From assembly GCA_947495975.1 (NCBI GenBank), contig CANMBE010000012.1, forward strand, positions 1 through 64,000: a DNA stretch of 64,000 nucleotides, given 5' to 3'. The notes below the pieces were generated by a model, which saw nothing but the letters and a program-made list of their open reading frames with translations, had not been told where the DNA came from and made no database searches. The position numbers and the translations under genes are program-made. This DNA is from Ignavibacteria bacterium. Lineage in GTDB: Bacteria > Bacteroidota > Ignavibacteria > Kapaibacteriales > Kapaibacteriaceae. Of this stretch, positions 10,122 through 20,022 are shown piece by piece. Position 1 is the stretch's first letter. Each line of letters opens with the position of its first letter.

Positions 10122-10958
10122 ATGGCAATTAGAAACCTCAAACCGATCACACCTGGAACGCGCTACTACAGTATTAGCACGTTCGATGAGATCACAACTT
10201 CCAAGCCGGAGAAGAGCCTTCTCGAACCGCTGAAGAAGTCGGGTGGACGGAACAATACTGGACGTGTTACTTCGCGCCACCGCGGTGGTGGACACAAGCG
10301 CATGTATCGTATCATCGACTTCAAGCGCAACAAGCCTGGAGTAGAAGCCACGGTCATGACGATTGAATACGATCCAAATCGTTCTTGCCGTATTGCTCTA
10401 CTTGAGTATGCAGACGGAGAGAAGCGTTACATCATCGCGCCAGACAAAGTTGTTGTTGGCCAGAAGTTGATGAGCGGTGAAACGGCACTTCCAAAGGATG
10501 GCAACGCGTTGCCATTTACAAAGATCCCAATGGGATATGTAGTGCACAATATTGAAATGAAACCCGGTAAGGGTGGACAGATGGTTCGTTCGGCTGGCAC
10601 ATCGGCACAGTTTGTTGGTATTGACAACGGCAAGGCGCAGATCAAACTCCCTTCGGGTGAGATTCGCATGGTGCCCGCTGTTTGTATGGCCACAATTGGC
10701 GTGGTGAGCAACGGATCGAACAAAGACATTAGCTATGGCAAGGCCGGACGTATGCGTTGGTTGGGTGTTCGCCCTCAAACGCGTGGTATGGCAATGAACC
10801 CAATCGATCACCCAAACGGTGGTGGTGAAGGTCGTTCAAAATCGGGTGGTGGTCGCAAGCACATGCGTTCGCCGTGGGGTCAGCTTGCTAAGGGACTCAA
10901 GACAAGGAAGAAGAAGAACGCCTCGGACGATATGATCATTCGTAGGCGCAACGCGTAA
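10122..10958 (+). CDS. rplB: 50S ribosomal protein L2
   Basis: L2 joins the subunits and is needed for peptidyl transferase activity. The product has 278 residues. The start at 10122 gives the standard [15 protein letters not shown]-terminus and follows GGAG; an upstream in-frame ATG would only add residues from the rplW end. The functional motif near the C-terminus reads [13 protein letters not shown], with the second histidine of the common DHPHGGG replaced by Asn. That site also varies in other Bacteroidota. Confidence 0.97.
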   Translation: MAIRNLKPITPGTRYYSISTFDEITTSKPEKSLLEPLKKSGGRNNTGRVTSRHRGGGHKRMYRIIDFKRNKPGVEATVMTIEYDPNRSCRIALLEYADGEKRYIIAPDKVVVGQKLMSGETALPKDGNALPFTKIPMGYVVHNIEMKPGKGGQMVRSAGTSAQFVGIDNGKAQIKLPSGEIRMVPAVCMATIGVVSNGSNKDISYGKAGRMRWLGVRPQTRGMAMNPIDHPNGGGEGRSKSGGGRKHMRSPWGQLAKGLKTRKKKNASDDMIIRRRNA

Positions 10959-10982
10959 CCTAGGAAAACGGAGTAGTTAGAG

Positions 10983-11270
10983 ATGCCACGTTCACTGAAG
11001 AAAGAACCATTTGTCAGCTTTAAGCTGGTAAAAAAGGTAGCGGTAATGAATGATGCGGGCAAGAAGTCTGTGATCAAAACGTGGTCGCGTTCTTCAACGA
11101 TCTCTCCGGATTTTGTTGGGCACACGCTCGCAGTACATAATGGAAACAAGTTCATTCCGGTTTATGTAACGGAGAACATGGTTGGGCACAAGCTTGGTGA
11201 ATTTTCGCCAACTCGTACGTACCGTGGGCACTCTGGAAACCGCAAAGATCTCAAAACGGGTAAGAGGTAA
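10983..11270 (+). CDS. rpsS: 30S ribosomal protein S19
   Basis: S19 is in the 30S head and contacts S13 and the A-site finger. The product has 95 residues with the family signature [20 protein letters not shown] near the C-terminus. GGAG lies upstream of the ATG. It is cotranscribed within the S10 operon. Confidence 0.97.
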   Translation: MPRSLKKEPFVSFKLVKKVAVMNDAGKKSVIKTWSRSSTISPDFVGHTLAVHNGNKFIPVYVTENMVGHKLGEFSPTRTYRGHSGNRKDLKTGKR

Positions 11271-11278
11271 GACGAACG

Positions 11279-11617
11279 ATGGAAGCACGCGCAATCAAAC
11301 GCTACAATAGGTCTTCGCCTCGCAAGATGCGTCTTGTGATCGATCTTATACGTGGCAAGTCTGCTCAGCAGGCGCTTAATATTCTCCGATTCTCGGATAA
11401 GGCTGCAGGTCTTGTTGCTGAGGTAACACTCAAGTCAGCGATCAGCAACCTTACGAATAAGGATCAGGGAATCGACCCAGAGTCAATCGTAGTTAAAGAG
11501 TGTTTCGTCGATCCGGGACCGACGATCAAGCGAATTTCACCGGCTCCTATGGGCCGTGCATTTCGCATTCGCAAGCGCTCGCACCATCTAACCATCGTCG
11601 TTTCAACGAAACAGTAA
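11279..11617 (+). CDS. rplV: 50S ribosomal protein L22
   Basis: L22 forms the constriction of the exit tunnel with L4. The product has 112 residues with the N-terminal SPRKMRLVIDLIRGK and the C-terminal beta hairpin MGRAFRIRKRSHHLTIVV. It lies 8 bp after rpsS. Confidence 0.96.
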   Translation: MEARAIKRYNRSSPRKMRLVIDLIRGKSAQQALNILRFSDKAAGLVAEVTLKSAISNLTNKDQGIDPESIVVKECFVDPGPTIKRISPAPMGRAFRIRKRSHHLTIVVSTKQ

Positions 11618-11632
11618 GCGGAGTCAGATCAA

Positions 11633-12280
11633 GTGGGTCAGAAGACAAATCCGATCGGTCTGCGACTAGGCATCATCCGTCAGTGGGAAGCCAACTGGTT
11701 CGATGAGAAGAACGTCGCAGAAAAGTTGCAAGAAGACATTATGGTGCGCAACTACATCAAGAGCCGTCTTAAAAAGGCTGGTGTAGCACGCATTATCGTT
11801 GAGCGTACAGCGAAACAACTTCGCGTTACGATCAACACGTCGCGTCCAGGCGTCATCATTGGTCGCTCGGGCAAGGACATTGCACAACTCGAAGAAGAGC
11901 TTCGTAAGCTCACAAACAGGGAAGTAAAAATCCTCATTAGTGAGATCAAGCGCCCAGAGCTTGATGCACAACTGGTAGCAGACAACATCGCTGCGCAACT
12001 CGAGGGTAGAATCTCGTTTCGCCGTGCAATGAAGAACGCTGTAAGTAGCACGATGAGAGTAGGAGCAGAAGGTGTTCGCGTGATGTGTTCGGGCCGTCTT
12101 GGCGGAGCGGACATGACACGTAAGGAGCAGTACAAAGAGGGTCGTGTTCCGCTGCACACATTGCGTGCGGATATCGACTATGCACAAGGTCGTGCAGAAA
12201 CTGTGTACGGTTCGATTGGTGTGAAGGTGTGGATCTGCCGTGGCGACGTAATCGGCAAGCAACAGAACAAGGAACAGTAA
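11633..12280 (+). CDS. rpsC: 30S ribosomal protein S3
   Basis: S3 lies at the mRNA entry channel and helps unwind mRNA. The product has 215 residues and begins at a GTG (MGQKTNPIGLRLGIIRQW). The KH-type RNA-binding motif GVIIGRSGKDIAQLEEEL is clear, as is the C-terminal domain with SGRLGGADMTRKEQYKEGRV. A long antisense frame covers much of this gene and is judged spurious. Confidence 0.97.
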   Translation: MGQKTNPIGLRLGIIRQWEANWFDEKNVAEKLQEDIMVRNYIKSRLKKAGVARIIVERTAKQLRVTINTSRPGVIIGRSGKDIAQLEEELRKLTNREVKILISEIKRPELDAQLVADNIAAQLEGRISFRRAMKNAVSSTMRVGAEGVRVMCSGRLGGADMTRKEQYKEGRVPLHTLRADIDYAQGRAETVYGSIGVKVWICRGDVIGKQQNKEQ

Positions 12281-12300
12281 GTCAGGCGTAAGGCAACGAC

Positions 12301-12720
12301 ATGCTCATCCCAAAAAGAGTTAAACACCGTAAGACCCAACGGGGCCGCCGTAGAGGCAAGGCCTATCGTGGATCAACGGTAGCATTTGGATCATACGGTC
12401 TTAAAGCGCTGGAAGCAGCGTGGATTACGAATCGTCAGATCGAATCGGCACGTATCGCTATCAATCGATACCTCCGCCGTGACGGTAAGGTTTGGATCCG
12501 CATTTTTCCAGACAAGCCAGTAACGAAGAAGCCAGCCGAAACCCGAATGGGTTCCGGTAAAGGTAATCCGGAGTTCTGGGTTGCAGTAGTGAAGCCAGGT
12601 CGTATTCTCTTTGAGATAGACGGCGTCACAAAGGAGCGTGCTCAGGAAGCTGTGCGTCTCGCGATTCACAAGCTCCCAATTAAATGCAAGTTCGTTCAAC
12701 GAGTGGATCTGGAGGGTTAA
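12301..12720 (+). CDS. rplP: 50S ribosomal protein L16
   Basis: L16 helps position A-site tRNA near the peptidyl transferase centre. The product has 139 residues, the usual length. It starts [20 protein letters not shown] and contains [20 protein letters not shown], the conserved loop. It is followed after 3 bp by rpmC. Confidence 0.97.
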   Translation: MLIPKRVKHRKTQRGRRRGKAYRGSTVAFGSYGLKALEAAWITNRQIESARIAINRYLRRDGKVWIRIFPDKPVTKKPAETRMGSGKGNPEFWVAVVKPGRILFEIDGVTKERAQEAVRLAIHKLPIKCKFVQRVDLEG

Positions 12721-12723
12721 GAA

Positions 12724-12930
12724 ATGAAATCACGTAAAGCAGGAGACCTCCGTTCTCTCTCGACGCAAGAGCTCGAGGGATTCCTCAAGGAAAGCGAAAT
12801 CAATGTCGTTCGACTACGATTTCAGCTTACACTGAGCCAGCTTCAAGATTCTTCAAGTATCAAAACGCTGCGCAAAGACATAGCGCGAATGAAGACTATT
12901 CTTCACCAGCGCCTTAGTAACGCCAACTGA
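12724..12930 (+). CDS. rpmC: 50S ribosomal protein L29
   Basis: L29 is a small two-helix protein beside L23 at the tunnel exit. The product has 68 residues with the L29 pattern of an N-terminal charged helix ([20 protein letters not shown]) and a second helix ending in [12 protein letters not shown]. Confidence 0.95.
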   Translation: MKSRKAGDLRSLSTQELEGFLKESEINVVRLRFQLTLSQLQDSSSIKTLRKDIARMKTILHQRLSNAN

Positions 12931-12944
12931 ATCGGATCGAAATT

Positions 12945-13226
12945 ATGGCAGACGTAACAACAACAACGGACACCACGGTATCGCGACGTAAAGTGCGGAC
13001 CGGCAAGGTGGTGAGTAACAAAGCGGAGAAGACTATCGTGGTTAGCATTGAGCGCCAGATAGCCCACCCCCTCTACAAAAAGTACTTCAAGCGGAGTACA
13101 AAGGTGATGGCGCACGATGAAAAGAATGAGTGCAACATCGGCGATGTCGTAAAAGTCATCGAAAGCCGTCCGCTAAGTGCCCGCAAACGCTGGGCGCTTG
13201 TTGAGATCATCGAACGTGCGCAGTAA
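12945..13226 (+). CDS. rpsQ: 30S ribosomal protein S17
   Basis: S17 is an OB-fold protein that binds 16S rRNA early in 30S assembly. The product has 93 residues. After a Thr-rich N-terminal stretch it shows [18 protein letters not shown] and the family motif [17 protein letters not shown]. Confidence 0.96.
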   Translation: MADVTTTTDTTVSRRKVRTGKVVSNKAEKTIVVSIERQIAHPLYKKYFKRSTKVMAHDEKNECNIGDVVKVIESRPLSARKRWALVEIIERAQ

Positions 13227-13238
13227 GGGAGAACGGAC

Positions 13239-13607
13239 ATGATTCAAGAAGAATCAAATCTCGTGGTAGCTGATAATTCGGGAGCGCGCAAGTTGCGATG
13301 CATTCGAGTTCTCGGTGGACACGGTAAGCGCTACGCAACGGTGGGTGACATCATCGTTTGCTCGGTTAAGGCAGCATTGCCTGCCGGCGCTGTTAAAAAA
13401 GGCGAAGTAGTGAAAGCTGTGATCGTTCGTACAAAGAAGGAAATACGTCGCCGCGATGGCTCGTTTATCCGCTTTGATGAAAACGCTGCAGTGATCATTA
13501 ACAACAATAACGATCCACGAGGAACGCGAATCTTTGGGCCAGTGGCCCGCGAACTTCGCGAACGCTCGTTTATGAAGATCATTTCCCTAGCACCAGAAGT
13601 GCTCTGA
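13239..13607 (+). CDS. rplN: 50S ribosomal protein L14
   Basis: L14 forms an intersubunit bridge and is the docking site of the silencing factor RsfS. The product has 122 residues with [20 protein letters not shown] at the N-terminus and the conserved [15 protein letters not shown] near the end. Confidence 0.97.
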   Translation: MIQEESNLVVADNSGARKLRCIRVLGGHGKRYATVGDIIVCSVKAALPAGAVKKGEVVKAVIVRTKKEIRRRDGSFIRFDENAAVIINNNNDPRGTRIFGPVARELRERSFMKIISLAPEVL

Positions 13608-13615
13608 GGTACACG

Positions 13616-13936
13616 ATGAAGCTCAAGATCAAAAAGGGCGACACTATCAAGGTGATCGCAGGAAATAGCAAAGGGGCTACGGGGCGTGTGCTCCAGGTGC
13701 TTCCATCTAAGATGCAGATCCTCGTTGAGGGTGTGAACCTTCGTTCGAAGGCTGTTCGTGCTTCACCAAAGCATCCGAACGGTGGCATTGTAAAGATGGA
13801 GATCCCGGTGCATTACTCTAACGTACAACTCGTCGACAAAAATGGTAAGCCCACACGTGTTGCACGTGAGCGCACTACCACAGGAGACAAGACAGTTGTG
13901 AAGCGCATTGCGAAGACCACTAAAGAAGTAATCTAA
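13616..13936 (+). CDS. rplX: 50S ribosomal protein L24
   Basis: L24 initiates 50S assembly and has a KOW fold. The product has 106 residues with the KOW motif [20 protein letters not shown] and a second strand [11 protein letters not shown]. It lies 8 bp after rplN. Confidence 0.96.
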   Translation: MKLKIKKGDTIKVIAGNSKGATGRVLQVLPSKMQILVEGVNLRSKAVRASPKHPNGGIVKMEIPVHYSNVQLVDKNGKPTRVARERTTTGDKTVVKRIAKTTKEVI

Positions 13937-13967
13937 AGAAGACGAACGTCGAAGGAACGTAGAAACC

Positions 13968-14591
13968 ATGGCAAAAACAACAACAAAGAAGGAACAGTTC
14001 AAGCCTGACGGCCCACGTCTTGAAGATATTCAAGATGTGAAGATCCCGGCTCGCTTGCACGCCTTCTACAAAGACGAAGTAGTTCCGGCGCTTATGAAGC
14101 GTTTTAACTACGAGAGTGTTATGCAGGTGCCCCGTGTTGAGAAGATCACCGTAAACATTGGTGTTGGTGGTGCAACTCAAGATGCAAAGCAACTGCAAGC
14201 TGCTGTGAATGAGCTCGAGCTGATCGTTGGACAGCGCCCTGCTATTTCGCGCGCTCGCAAGTCTATCGCAAACTTCAAGCTTCGTGAAGGTATGCCGATC
14301 GGAACTCGCGTTACTCTTCGTCGTGCACATCTTTACGAATTTCTCGACAGATTCATCAACATTGCTGCGCCCCGTATCCGCGACTTCCGTGGATTCTCGG
14401 ACAAGAGTTTTGATGGACGTGGCAACTACACGATCGGCATCAAGGAACAGATCATCTTTCCGGAAATCGACGTTGATAAAGTGTCGAAGATTCAGGGTAT
14501 GGATATCACATTCGTGACGTCGGCAAAGACAGATGAAGAGGCACATGCCTTGCTTAAAGAGTTTGGTTTCCCGTTCCGCAAACGCGACTAA
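13968..14591 (+). CDS. rplE: 50S ribosomal protein L5 with N-terminal extension
   Basis: L5 binds 5S rRNA in the central protuberance. The product has 207 residues, compared with about 180 in most bacteria. The normal protein begins near residue 25 ([20 protein letters not shown]). The first 25 residues form a lysine-rich extension starting [11 protein letters not shown]. The family core [11 protein letters not shown] and the C-terminal [16 protein letters not shown] are intact. No methionine suits a shorter start, so the extension appears real. Confidence 0.95.
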   Translation: MAKTTTKKEQFKPDGPRLEDIQDVKIPARLHAFYKDEVVPALMKRFNYESVMQVPRVEKITVNIGVGGATQDAKQLQAAVNELELIVGQRPAISRARKSIANFKLREGMPIGTRVTLRRAHLYEFLDRFINIAAPRIRDFRGFSDKSFDGRGNYTIGIKEQIIFPEIDVDKVSKIQGMDITFVTSAKTDEEAHALLKEFGFPFRKRD

Positions 14592-14608
14592 GACATTAAG
14601 AGAATTCC

Positions 14609-14878
14609 ATGGCAAAGACATCAGTCATAGCACGTAATAAGAAACGCATCCGTCTGGCAGCAAAGTACGCAGCAAAGCGTGCAGAGCTAAAAGCGGCTGG
14701 CGATATGGTGGGACTTCAAAAGCTCCCACGCAATAGTTCCCCGACACGCGTCCGCAGCCGTTGCCTGATCACAGGTCGTGGCAAAGGCGTATACCGCAAG
14801 TTTGGCCTATGCCGTAACATGTTCCGACTTCTTGCCCTCGAAGGTAAGATCCCGGGTATGCGTAAGGCAAGTTGGTAA
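14609..14878 (+). CDS. rpsN: 30S ribosomal protein S14, zinc-free form
   Basis: S14 is in the 30S head. The product has 89 residues and belongs to the longer form without the CxxC zinc motifs of the 61-residue type. The conserved end [19 protein letters not shown] is present. It is the only S14 copy in the window and sits in its standard spc position. Confidence 0.96.
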   Translation: MAKTSVIARNKKRIRLAAKYAAKRAELKAAGDMVGLQKLPRNSSPTRVRSRCLITGRGKGVYRKFGLCRNMFRLLALEGKIPGMRKASW

Positions 14879-14922
14879 GACAGTTGAAGCCCTGATTTTC
14901 GAACACGACCAAGACGACGATT

Positions 14923-15318
14923 ATGCCAGTTTCAGATACAATCGCCGATTTCATAACACGCATCCGCAACGCGTCGGCGGCGAAGCACAAAACAGTTGAT
15001 GTGCCTTCGTCCAAGCTCAAAGTGGCTATAGCTGAGATCCTCAAGGATCAAGGCTTCATTTTGGACTACGACCGCGTTGAAGACAACAAGCAAGGTGTTC
15101 TCACCTTGAAGCTGCGCTATCACTACGGGCAACCGTCTATTCGCGAGGTACATCGCGTGAGCAAGCCTGGCTGTCGCATTTATGCGCCGGCAGACAATCT
15201 CCCGCGTGTTCGTAACGGCCTTGGAGTTGCGATCATCTCAACGCCTCGAGGCGTTATGACGGACAAGCAAGCCCGTCGCGAAAATGTTGGTGGTGAAGTG
15301 CTTTGCACAATCTGGTAA
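14923..15318 (+). CDS. rpsH: 30S ribosomal protein S8
   Basis: S8 organises the central domain of 16S rRNA and in E. coli represses the spc operon. The product has 131 residues, begins MPVSDTIADFITRIRNA and ends with the typical RENVGGEVLCTIW. Confidence 0.97.
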   Translation: MPVSDTIADFITRIRNASAAKHKTVDVPSSKLKVAIAEILKDQGFILDYDRVEDNKQGVLTLKLRYHYGQPSIREVHRVSKPGCRIYAPADNLPRVRNGLGVAIISTPRGVMTDKQARRENVGGEVLCTIW

Positions 15319-15343
15319 GAAGAGAAGCGAGGAGCAAAAGAAC

Positions 15344-15883
15344 ATGTCACGAGTAGGAAAAAAACTCATCACCATTCCGAGTACCGTCAACGTAAAGTTC
15401 GACGCCACGGTTTGCACGGTTAAGGGGCCAAAGGGTGAACTCACGTTTACCGTTGACCCATCGATCACACCGGTGATGGAGAATGATACGCTCACGTTTA
15501 CGCGAGCGAATGACGAAAAGAAGGTGCGTGCTTTGCACGGCCTCACGCGTGCGCATATCGCATGGATGGTTGAAGGTGTGTCCACTGGATTCACGCGCAA
15601 TCTCCAAATCGAAGGCGTAGGTTATAAGGTTGAGTTGCGGGGCAAGAACTTGCTCTTGTCGCTCGGCTATTCTCATCCGATCTTTTTCATGCCACCAGAT
15701 GGTGTGGAGTTCGTTGTCGCAACGCCAACTGCATTCTCAGTGAAGGGTGCAAACAAGCACCTCGTAGGTGAAGTTGCAGCGAAAGTGCGCAAACTCCGTC
15801 CACCTGAGCCGTATAAGGGCAAAGGCATTCGCTACGAAGGTGAATACATCCGCCGCAAGGCCGGCAAGTCAGCAGGCAAGTAA
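15344..15883 (+). CDS. rplF: 50S ribosomal protein L6
   Basis: L6 lies near the sarcin-ricin loop where the translational GTPases bind. The product has 179 residues. The start at 15344 gives MSRVGKKLITIPSTVNV and follows GGAG; an earlier in-frame ATG inside rpsH is rejected. The C-terminal motif PPEPYKGKGIRYEGE is diagnostic. Confidence 0.97.
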   Translation: MSRVGKKLITIPSTVNVKFDATVCTVKGPKGELTFTVDPSITPVMENDTLTFTRANDEKKVRALHGLTRAHIAWMVEGVSTGFTRNLQIEGVGYKVELRGKNLLLSLGYSHPIFFMPPDGVEFVVATPTAFSVKGANKHLVGEVAAKVRKLRPPEPYKGKGIRYEGEYIRRKAGKSAGK

Positions 15884-15896
15884 GGAATATTGAACT

Positions 15897-16268
15897 ATGA
15901 ACCGCATTAAACTAAAATCCGTGCGTCATGCACGCCGCGATCGTAGAGTTCGCAAGAACATCTCAGGTACTCCGGATCGGTTCCGGCTGACGGTGTTCCG
16001 CTCGCTCAATCACATCTATGCGCAGATCATCAATGATGTTGATGCAACGACGCTCGCGTCGGCTTCAACACTAGAAAAAGATATCCGTGCAAAGATTACA
16101 GATGGCATGTCGAAGGTGGACGAAAGTCGGATCGTTGGCGTTGCACTAGCAGAACGTGCGAAGGCAGCAAACGTCACAAAGGTTGCATTTGATCGCAATG
16201 GCTTTCTTTATCATGGCCGCGTCAAAGCGCTTGCAGAATCTGCACGCGAAGGTGGTCTCGATTTCTAA
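15897..16268 (+). CDS. rplR: 50S ribosomal protein L18
   Basis: L18 binds 5S rRNA with L5. The product has 123 residues with [20 protein letters not shown] in the core and [20 protein letters not shown] at the C-terminus. Confidence 0.97.
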   Translation: MNRIKLKSVRHARRDRRVRKNISGTPDRFRLTVFRSLNHIYAQIINDVDATTLASASTLEKDIRAKITDGMSKVDESRIVGVALAERAKAANVTKVAFDRNGFLYHGRVKALAESAREGGLDF

Positions 16269-16293
16269 CGCTGAATGAAACGGAGCTGATTAC

Positions 16294-16797
16294 GTGGCAA
16301 AACAAAAAGTATCGGAACTGAACCTCAAGGACAAAATTGTCTACGTGGGTCGCACAGCAAAGGTTGTGAAGGGTGGACGTAGGTTCAACTTCTCAGCGAT
16401 GGTGGTTGTGGGCGACGAAGCAGGACATGTTGGCTACGGATTAGGTAAAGCCGGTGAAGTGTCGAATGCGGTAACCAAGGCAACTGACGCTGCAAAGAAA
16501 TCTGTTGTTAAGGTTCGTGTTCAGAACGGCACAGTTCCTCACGAAGTTATTGGTCGCTTTGGCGCTGCTAAGGTTCTCATCCGCCCGGCAACTCCCGGTA
16601 CTGGTGTTATTGCCGCTGGTGGTGTACGAGCTATTCTCGAGCTTGCTGGTGTAACAGATGTACTCACGAAATCTCAAGGTTCGTCTAACCCGCACAATAC
16701 GGTGAAGGCAACCATGAATGCATTGATGCAACTCGAAGATGCAGCTGCCGTGTCCATACGTCGTGGTATATCGCTTAAAAAGGTTCTTCAAGGCTAA
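16294..16797 (+). CDS. rpsE: 30S ribosomal protein S5
   Basis: S5 shapes the mRNA entry and decoding fidelity with S4. The product has 167 residues, starts at GTG and shows [20 protein letters not shown] followed by the domain signature [20 protein letters not shown]. The partner S4 gene is not in the window. Confidence 0.97.
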   Translation: MAKQKVSELNLKDKIVYVGRTAKVVKGGRRFNFSAMVVVGDEAGHVGYGLGKAGEVSNAVTKATDAAKKSVVKVRVQNGTVPHEVIGRFGAAKVLIRPATPGTGVIAAGGVRAILELAGVTDVLTKSQGSSNPHNTVKATMNALMQLEDAAAVSIRRGISLKKVLQG

Positions 16798-16818
16798 GGG
16801 CATAGAAGGAAACGAATC

Positions 16819-17001
16819 ATGAAATTGAAGATTACCCAAGTGCGTTCGATCATCGGCGCCCTGCGGAACCAGAAGGATACGATCAAGGCCCTTGGCCTCG
16901 GTCATCCTCATTACGTAACGGTCAAGCCGAAGAATCCACAAATTCTCGGCATGGTCAACGTGGTTCGGCACCTTGTAACCGTTGAAGAGATCGCAGACTG
17001 A
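16819..17001 (+). CDS. rpmD: 50S ribosomal protein L30
   Basis: L30 is a small 50S protein. The product has 60 residues. The N-terminal KLKITQVRSIIGALRNQKDT and the core GHPHYVTVKPKNPQILGMVN fit the family. Confidence 0.95.
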   Translation: MKLKITQVRSIIGALRNQKDTIKALGLGHPHYVTVKPKNPQILGMVNVVRHLVTVEEIAD

Positions 17002-17009
17002 GGCCCATC

Positions 17010-17471
17010 ATGAAACACATCGGAAATTTATCGCCCGCGCCGGGCTCACGTCATAAGAAAAAGCGCATTGGTCGTGGTGCCGGTTCAGGTCACGGCGGCA
17101 CTTCTACACGTGGACACAAAGGTCACCAGTCGCGTAGCGGCTTTAGCCAAAGTCCAGGCTTTGAGGGCGGTCAAATGTCGCTCAAACGTCGTGTACCAAA
17201 GTTCGGTTTCACGAACATCAATCGCATTGAGTATCAAGAAGTGAATGTCGCAACGTTGCAGCGTTTGGTTGACGAGAATCTCGTTACCAACGGCTCTGTT
17301 ACGAAGGATGTTTTGCTTGATCTTGGTGTAATCCGCAAACGATCAGCGCCAGTGAAGATCCTCGGTAACGGAGATCTTTCGGCAAAGCTCACAGTAATCT
17401 GTGACAAGATCTCGGAAACAGCCAAGCAGAAGATCGAAACAGCCGGGGGAGCGGTAACCGTCAATGGCTAA
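17010..17471 (+). CDS. rplO: 50S ribosomal protein L15
   Basis: L15 is a late-assembly 50S protein. The product has 153 residues with the Gly/Arg-rich N-terminal region KKRIGRGAGSGHGG and the folded C-terminal half ending in ETAGGAVTVNG. Its last 8 bp overlap the start of secY. Confidence 0.96.
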   Translation: MKHIGNLSPAPGSRHKKKRIGRGAGSGHGGTSTRGHKGHQSRSGFSQSPGFEGGQMSLKRRVPKFGFTNINRIEYQEVNVATLQRLVDENLVTNGSVTKDVLLDLGVIRKRSAPVKILGNGDLSAKLTVICDKISETAKQKIETAGGAVTVNG

Positions 17472-18813
17472 TATCGTTACCACATTCCGGAATATGATCC
17501 GAATCGAAGAGCTTCGCCAACGAATCGCGTTTACGCTGATTGCGTTGCTAGCTGTACGTATTGGATCGTTCATCACGATTCCGGGCGTAGACGTTGCTCT
17601 GCTCACTCAGGCCTCGGCCTTGGATGATGGTGGAACGATCTTTGGTCTCTATGACATGTTCGTTGGGGGCGCATTCTCAAATGCGGCCATCTTTGCGTTG
17701 GGTATCATGCCGTATATCTCTGCGAGTATCATACTCCAGATTGCTGGCGTGGTGTTGCCTGAGTTGCAGAAGCTCCAAAAAGAAGGCGAAGACGGTAGAA
17801 GAAAAATCAATCAGTACACAAGACTCCTCACTGTTCCTATTGCAGCGTTGCAAGCATGGGCTGTGTCTATCAAGATTGCCCAAACAACAGTTGGTGCTGG
17901 TGGTGCCTCGGTTGTGCCTGACGCGGGTTTCATGTGGACGATGGCTACAGTCCTCATTCTTACGGCAGGAACTGTTGGACTGATGTGGATTGGCGAGCAG
18001 ATCACGGATCGTGGACTAGGCAATGGAATTTCGTTGATCATCTTCATTGGAATTATTGCACGATTGCCTACAGCCATCATGCAAGAGTTTACACTTATCC
18101 AATCCGGTGCTCGCAACCTGGTTATTGACCTTGTGCTTGTAGCGCTCTTGTTGGGTATTGTGGCTGCTGTGATTTTGATTACGCAGGGGGCTCGAAGAAT
18201 CCCCGTTCAGTACGCAAAACGTGTTGTTGGACGCAAGGTGTATGGTGGAACAACGCAGTACATTCCGCTACGCGTGAACACGGCTGGTGTTATGCCGATC
18301 ATCTTTGCACAGTCAATCTTGTTTGTGCCGGCAACCATCGCATCATTCTTCCCAGACAGCACATTCTGGCAAGACGTATCTCAATTGTTTAGTGATCGCA
18401 CAGTGTTCTACGCCGTGTTCTACGGTGTGATTATCGTGTTCTTCACATACTTCTATACTGCGATTGCCTTCAATCCAAAAGAAGTTGCTGACAATATGAA
18501 ACGCAATGGTGGCTTTATTCCAGGCGTGCGCCCGGGTGCGCCAACATCTGAATACATCGAAAATATTCTCACTCGTATTACACTTCCTGGCGCGATTTTC
18601 TTGGCACTCATCGCTATCCTTCCAACGTTTGCGATGAACGTCCTGAAAGTACCGCCAATCTTCGCATCGTTCTTCGGTGGTACAAGCCTTCTCATTATCG
18701 TTGGTGTTGCATTGGATACACTGCAGCAGATCGAATCCTTCCTTCTTATGCGTCATTACGACGGATTTATGAAGACTGGTAAGATCCGCGGTCGTGCTGG
18801 TGCTGTCTCCTGA
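17464..18813 (+). CDS. secY: Protein translocase subunit SecY
   Basis: SecY is the channel of the Sec translocon in the inner membrane. The product has 449 residues and about ten membrane segments. Typical segments are GIMPYISASIILQI (plug-domain side of TM2) and the C-terminal cytoplasmic loop FNPKEVADNMKRNGGFIPGV. It overlaps rplO by 8 bp, which suggests translational coupling, and precedes map. Confidence 0.97.
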   Translation: MANIVTTFRNMIRIEELRQRIAFTLIALLAVRIGSFITIPGVDVALLTQASALDDGGTIFGLYDMFVGGAFSNAAIFALGIMPYISASIILQIAGVVLPELQKLQKEGEDGRRKINQYTRLLTVPIAALQAWAVSIKIAQTTVGAGGASVVPDAGFMWTMATVLILTAGTVGLMWIGEQITDRGLGNGISLIIFIGIIARLPTAIMQEFTLIQSGARNLVIDLVLVALLLGIVAAVILITQGARRIPVQYAKRVVGRKVYGGTTQYIPLRVNTAGVMPIIFAQSILFVPATIASFFPDSTFWQDVSQLFSDRTVFYAVFYGVIIVFFTYFYTAIAFNPKEVADNMKRNGGFIPGVRPGAPTSEYIENILTRITLPGAIFLALIAILPTFAMNVLKVPPIFASFFGGTSLLIIVGVALDTLQQIESFLLMRHYDGFMKTGKIRGRAGAVS

Positions 18814-18818
18814 TAGCC

Positions 18819-19616
18819 ATGATGGTTGCTGACCTAAACATCTCTATTCGAACAGAAGATGAGATTTCAAAAATGGAAGCAGCATGTCGGATCGTTGCTG
18901 ACGTGTTGAACCATGTACGAGGATATGTTAAGCCGGGTGTGACAACGTTGGAGCTCGATGCCATTGTAGAGGATTTTATCCGAACACGTGGGGGAGAGCC
19001 AGCTTTCAAAGGTTATGAAGTGGATGGAAAGCTATTCCCTTCGTCTATCTGCGTTAGTGTTGATGAAGAGGTAGTTCATGGAATGCCAGGTCAGCGAATG
19101 CTCAAAGAAGGGCAAATCGTAACTGTTGATGTTGGTGTACAATTGGACGGCTACTTTGGAGACAGTGCGTACACGTTTGGTGTGGGTGAGATTTCAACTG
19201 ACAAACAACGTTTGTTAGATGCAACAAAAGAGTCTCTGGCTCTTGGCATCGAACAGGCAATAGATGGTAATCGCGTGTATGATATAGCACGAGCTGTTCA
19301 GACACATGTTGAAAAACAGGGTTTTTCGGTTGTGCGGGAACTTGTGGGACACGGCATTGGCCGTCATCTCCACGAAGAACCGCCGGTTCCGAACTTCGTT
19401 CCGGGTCTGTTGCATCGCAGCAGATTCCCTAACGCCCGCCTCAAAACGGGGATGGCGTTAGCGATTGAGCCGATGGTGAATATGGGGCTTTTCCATGTGC
19501 ACACGGCAAGCGATGGGTGGACAGTGTATGCGGCAGATGGGAAGCCATCAGCACACTTTGAACACACGATCGTGATTGATGGAGCAACGCCGAGAATTCT
19601 GACTTTGATGGAGTAA
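18819..19616 (+). CDS. map: Methionine aminopeptidase, type I
   Basis: This metalloenzyme removes the N-terminal Met from new proteins. The product has 265 residues. The five metal ligands can be placed: Asp in [10 protein letters not shown], Asp in GDSAYTF, His in [11 protein letters not shown], Glu in IEPMVNMG and Glu in FEHTIV. The substrate-binding histidine is in EVVHGMPGQ. Two adjacent ATG codons (18819, 18822) are possible starts. The gene lies between secY and infA as in many bacteria. Confidence 0.96.
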   Translation: MMVADLNISIRTEDEISKMEAACRIVADVLNHVRGYVKPGVTTLELDAIVEDFIRTRGGEPAFKGYEVDGKLFPSSICVSVDEEVVHGMPGQRMLKEGQIVTVDVGVQLDGYFGDSAYTFGVGEISTDKQRLLDATKESLALGIEQAIDGNRVYDIARAVQTHVEKQGFSVVRELVGHGIGRHLHEEPPVPNFVPGLLHRSRFPNARLKTGMALAIEPMVNMGLFHVHTASDGWTVYAADGKPSAHFEHTIVIDGATPRILTLME

Positions 19617-19635
19617 CGATAACGACAAGGTTTTG

Positions 19636-19854
19636 ATGGGTCGCGAAGATGTCATACGTGTTGATGGTGTGATCGAGGAAGCACTCCCGAATACTCAGTT
19701 CATAGTAAAACTGGATAACGGGCATAAAATTCTCGCACACGTCTCCGGAAAGATGAGAATGCACTTTATTAAGATCTTCCGCGGAGATAAGGTCACGGTT
19801 GAGATGTCTCCATATGATCTGTCAAAGGGTCGAATCGTCTATCGCTACAAGTAA
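19636..19854 (+). CDS. infA: Translation initiation factor IF-1
   Basis: IF-1 blocks the A site during initiation. The ATG at 19636 gives 72 residues, exactly the common size, with the OB-fold motifs [20 protein letters not shown] and [18 protein letters not shown] codon directly upstream would add one residue and is not needed. Confidence 0.97.
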   Translation: MGREDVIRVDGVIEEALPNTQFIVKLDNGHKILAHVSGKMRMHFIKIFRGDKVTVEMSPYDLSKGRIVYRYK

Positions 19855-19890
19855 AATGAAATTCGAATGTGAACAAAGAAGGATGAGGCC

Positions 19891-20007
19891 ATGAAGGTTC
19901 AAGCATCGGTGAAAAAGCGCAGCCCCGACGACAAGATTGTTCGTCGTAAGGGGAGGGTGTACATCATCAACAAGAAGAACCCTCGATTCAAGCAACGTCA
20001 AGGTTAA
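19891..20007 (+). CDS. rpmJ: 50S ribosomal protein L36, cysteine-free
   Basis: This 38-residue protein begins [20 protein letters not shown] and ends [12 protein letters not shown], the L36 signature. None of the Cys/His zinc ligands of the usual form is present, so it should not bind zinc. It lies between infA and rpsM, the standard place. Confidence 0.95.
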   Translation: MKVQASVKKRSPDDKIVRRKGRVYIINKKNPRFKQRQG

Positions 20008-20022
20008 TTCAGGAGACACAAA

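Noticed and set aside
11666-12262. 198-residue open frame antisense to rpsC
   Set aside because: It lies wholly inside a certain ribosomal gene, has no start signal and its Cys/His-rich translation is typical of an antisense shadow.
13920-14621. 233-residue open frame antisense to rplE
   Set aside because: It covers rplE and both gene borders, matches no family and has the composition of a codon-bias artefact.
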